Source of the DNA: Marinimicrobium sp050113635
Lineage (GTDB): Bacteria > Pseudomonadota > Gammaproteobacteria > Pseudomonadales > Cellvibrionaceae
NCBI RefSeq assembly: GCF_050113635.1
Contig: NZ_JBNJLT010000001.1
Span: 310,001-374,000 of the forward strand
Length of the DNA: 64,000 nt
Direction of reading: 5' to 3'
Shown: in pieces, positions 62,563 through 64,000 of the stretch
Numbering within the stretch: the first letter of the stretch is position 1
How the letters are laid out: the number at the start of each line of letters is the position of its first letter
The notes under the pieces: generated by a model
The model's input: only the letters and a program-made list of their open reading frames with translations
Databases searched by the model: none
What the model was told of the DNA's origin: nothing
Made by a program: the position numbers and the translations under genes

Positions 62563-62646
62563 AATCCATCCGGTTAGAGTGAAAAATCAGGGGGAATCTT
62601 ACCTGATTGCGTCGACCACCGCATCCCGCAACGGCTCCTCAAACAA

Positions 62647-62676
62647 CAATGCCGCCACCTTGCGGCGACGGCATTG
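62647..62676 (-). terminator. Hairpin between mlaC and ibaG
   Basis: CAATGCCGCCACC and GGCGACGGCATTG form an imperfect inverted repeat (11 of 13 pairs) around a four-base loop, 23 bases after the mlaC stop. It occupies part of the gap where mlaB is normally found. No T-tract follows. Confidence 0.5.
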
Positions 62677-62699
62677 CCAACCTCACCAGGAGTGGGCTT

Positions 62700-63341
62700 T
62701 TACATTTCGTCGAGCCAGGTATCGATCACCTTGTCGATATTGCCGCCCTGGGTTTTCACCGCCTGACTGAACTGACTGCGGAACGAACGCCCAAGGTTAA
62801 CGCCATCCAACACCAGATTGATCAATTTCCATTCTCCAGAGCGGTTTTTTGCCATGGTGTAGGACAACCGATATGTGGAGCCATCGTGTTTCACTTCCTG
62901 ATGAACGCTGACGCGGCGCTCATCTTTCACGCCCTCACCCGGTGGCTGAATACGGATATCGCTATCGGCGTAGCTGGCGATGCCTTTCGCATAAGTCGTC
63001 ACCAGTCCGCTTTTAAAGACCTCAGCAAAACGCTCCACTTGCTCTTCAGAAGCCTCGGAACGATGAGAACCCATCACGGCTTTCGCGATAAACGGGAAAT
63101 CCACGACCGGTTCGAGCAATGCCTGGACCTCAGAGTAATACTCTTCGGTATTCAGATCACCGTTGTTGTACTGGCCCACCACATCAAACATCACGTCAGT
63201 GACTTTTTCAATCAGCTCATGAGGCGTTTCCTGCTTGGGGTCAACTGTTTCCGCCGCACGGACGCCAGAGGCCACCAGGGTTGCCAGAAGCAGCACGCCC
63301 GCCAGGCGCAATACCGCTTTGGTCGAATTCAACATTGCCAT
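62700..63341 (-). CDS. mlaC: Phospholipid-binding protein MlaC (Ttg2D)
   Basis: A 213-residue periplasmic protein with a signal peptide (cleavage near GVRAAE). The MlaC/Ttg2 fold is shown by MFDVVGQYNNGDLNTEEYYS, VVDFPFIAKAVMGSHRSEAS and the C-terminal LVLDGVNLGRSFRSQF. In E. coli MlaC carries phospholipids between the outer membrane MlaA complex and the inner membrane MlaFEDB transporter. Here mlaF, mlaE and mlaD, normally just upstream, are absent, and kdsD starts 316 bases away on the other strand. The missing partners may be encoded elsewhere. Confidence 0.93.
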   Translation of the reverse strand: MAMLNSTKAVLRLAGVLLLATLVASGVRAAETVDPKQETPHELIEKVTDVMFDVVGQYNNGDLNTEEYYSEVQALLEPVVDFPFIAKAVMGSHRSEASEEQVERFAEVFKSGLVTTYAKGIASYADSDIRIQPPGEGVKDERRVSVHQEVKHDGSTYRLSYTMAKNRSGEWKLINLVLDGVNLGRSFRSQFSQAVKTQGGNIDKVIDTWLDEM

Positions 63342-63409
63342 AAATAAGATTCCTTACAGAAATTTGCGTCCAAAGGACAGCTCACCCAACAGCCGAATGC
63401 GGATACCAC

Positions 63410-63465
63410 TTCTCTCTCTCTATCCTACTATCCTATCTCTCTACCTCTCTAGATAGATATATAAG
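63410..63465. repeat. CT-rich low-complexity tract
   Basis: A 56-base stretch of CT dinucleotides and TATC/CTAT units running into GATAGATATATA. It is unlike anything else in the window. On the mlaC-proximal strand it is purine-rich (GAGAGAGAGAAG) and lies about 70-125 bases before the mlaC start, in its likely leader or promoter. Confidence 0.75.
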
Positions 63466-63618
63466 CTCAGTATGCTATGCCGCATCGCCCCAACCAGGTG
63501 GCAGCCGATAACACCTTATAATACCATTGCCTGCCTCATCGACCTACTGTACGACCGTAAAAGAGTGTTAGCGTTCCCCGCACCTATGGCACCATTCGTC
63601 AACCCAGGACCAAGCCCG

Positions 63619-63624
63619 TATAAT
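63619..63624 (+). promoter_or_regulatory. Predicted -10 box for kdsD
   Basis: A perfect TATAAT lies 34 bases before the kdsD ATG. The expected -35 position reads TTCGTC at best (63595-63600, 18-base spacing), so the promoter is plausible but not strong. Confidence 0.45.
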
Positions 63625-63657
63625 GCAGGCTTTCACTCAGCCGGACCGCGTGGCCTC

Positions 63658-64000
63658 ATGACCGACTTCGACTTCATTCAATCCGGGCAGCGTACTGTCG
63701 ATATCGAACAACAAGCGGTATCCAGCCTGCGAGCCCGAATTGACCAGCGCTTTGAGCGCGCTTGCGAACTACTGTTACAGGTGCGCGGAAGGGTAATTGT
63801 CACCGGCATGGGCAAATCCGGCCATATTGGCAAGAAAATAGCAGCAACGCTCGCCAGCACCGGCACACCCGCCTTTTTTGTGCATCCCGGCGAAGCAAGC
63901 CATGGCGACCTCGGCATGATCACACGGGAAGATGCGGTTATCGCGATCTCCTACTCAGGCAATTCCGACGAAATCATTACCTTGCTGCCCCTGCTCAAAC
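63658..64000 (+). CDS. kdsD: Arabinose 5-phosphate isomerase, N-terminal part
   Basis: The first 114 residues of a SIS-domain isomerase; the gene runs off the window. It begins MTDFDFIQSGQRTVDIEQQA, followed by the SIS phosphosugar-binding motif VTGMGKSGHIGKKIAATLAS, HPGEASHGDLGMI and SYSGNSDEI. KdsD converts ribulose 5-phosphate to arabinose 5-phosphate for Kdo synthesis in lipopolysaccharide. The CBS domains expected at the C-terminus lie beyond the edge. It is divergent from mlaC. Confidence 0.93.
   Translation, partial: MTDFDFIQSGQRTVDIEQQAVSSLRARIDQRFERACELLLQVRGRVIVTGMGKSGHIGKKIAATLASTGTPAFFVHPGEASHGDLGMITREDAVIAISYSGNSDEIITLLPLLK

Larger units (their letters stand above)
63342..63657. 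other. Divergent intergenic region between mlaC and kdsD
   Basis: About 316 bases with no gene. It contains a CT/TA low-complexity tract (63410-63465), a TATAAT box for kdsD (63619-63624) and nothing that resembles remains of mlaF, mlaE or mlaD. Confidence 0.5.

Noticed and set aside
62563..62699. Looked for a short or degraded mlaB (STAS domain) between mlaC and ibaG
   Set aside because: The gap is only 137 bases, has no frame longer than a dozen codons on the minus strand and holds a hairpin.
63410..63465. CRISPR-like or tandem-repeat array
   Set aside because: The units are two to four bases with no spacer structure; it is simple-sequence DNA.

Overview
The window is a piece of a gammaproteobacterial chromosome. 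Three conserved gammaproteobacterial blocks point to this: dsbD-aroQ-accB-accC-prmA-(DUF3426)-dusB-fis-purH-purD; rplM-rpsI-petA-petBC-sspA-sspB with zapE alongside; and zapG-degS//hisD-hisG-murA-ibaG-mlaC//kdsD. A secreted GH5 cellulase with a CBM2 and a serine-only linker, lipoprotein GH26 mannanase-type and GH20 hexosaminidase-type enzymes, a uronate isomerase and a Mrp-type cation/proton antiporter fit a marine or saline polysaccharide degrader of the Cellvibrionales type (Saccharophagus, Teredinibacter, Marinimicrobium). That placement is an inference. No tRNA, rRNA, IS element, integrase, phage gene or CRISPR array was seen.

Layout. 1-6662: distal part of a translationally coupled Mrp-type operon (mrpE, F, G, DUF4040/MnhB, C, and three separate antiporter-like subunits). 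6777-11475: a DUF5924/DUF2914 membrane protein, a DUF4212 plus sodium/solute symporter pair, a SMI1/KNR4 protein and an isoprenylcysteine methyltransferase-like protein. 11508-16318 (minus): cyoABCDE, the cytochrome bo3 quinol oxidase and heme O synthase. 16451-20580: small and poorly known envelope genes, a DUF2333 protein, an SGNH hydrolase, a PCu(A)C copper chaperone and a TPR-like lipoprotein. 20834-31942: the housekeeping block from dsbD to purD. 32035-42118: accessory carbohydrate region with GH20, a frameshifted kinase, MarR, GH5, a thioredoxin-fold protein, GH26, uxaC and an AEC transporter. 42123-48931 (minus): pstS-pstC-pstA-pstB-phoU with a Pho box upstream of pstS. 49119-54971 (minus): a Yip1 protein, sspB, sspA, a fused cytochrome b/c1 gene, the Rieske gene, rpsI and rplM. 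55084-64000: zapE, an alpha/beta hydrolase, zapG, degS/algW, hisD, hisG, murA, ibaG, mlaC and the start of kdsD.

How the genes work together. Two quinol-oxidising routes are present: the bo3 oxidase passes electrons directly to oxygen, and the bc1 complex passes them to cytochrome c. The Mrp-type complex would exchange Na+ for H+ and supply the sodium gradient used by the symporter. The glycosidases, uronate isomerase and transporter serve sugar-polymer use. The Pst system takes up phosphate under probable PhoB control.

Most of the window is ordinary core genome, and I found no convincing new multigene system. The most unusual points are: the Mrp operon with three antiporter-type subunits, the last lacking a normally conserved membrane Glu; the lipopolysaccharide-kinase-like gene whose frameshift lies inside a perfect inverted repeat; the cytochrome b/c1 fusion with extra membrane segments; the orphan mlaC, with mlaFED and mlaB absent from their usual places; the highly structured leader of uxaC; and the large periplasmic insertions in PstC and PstA.
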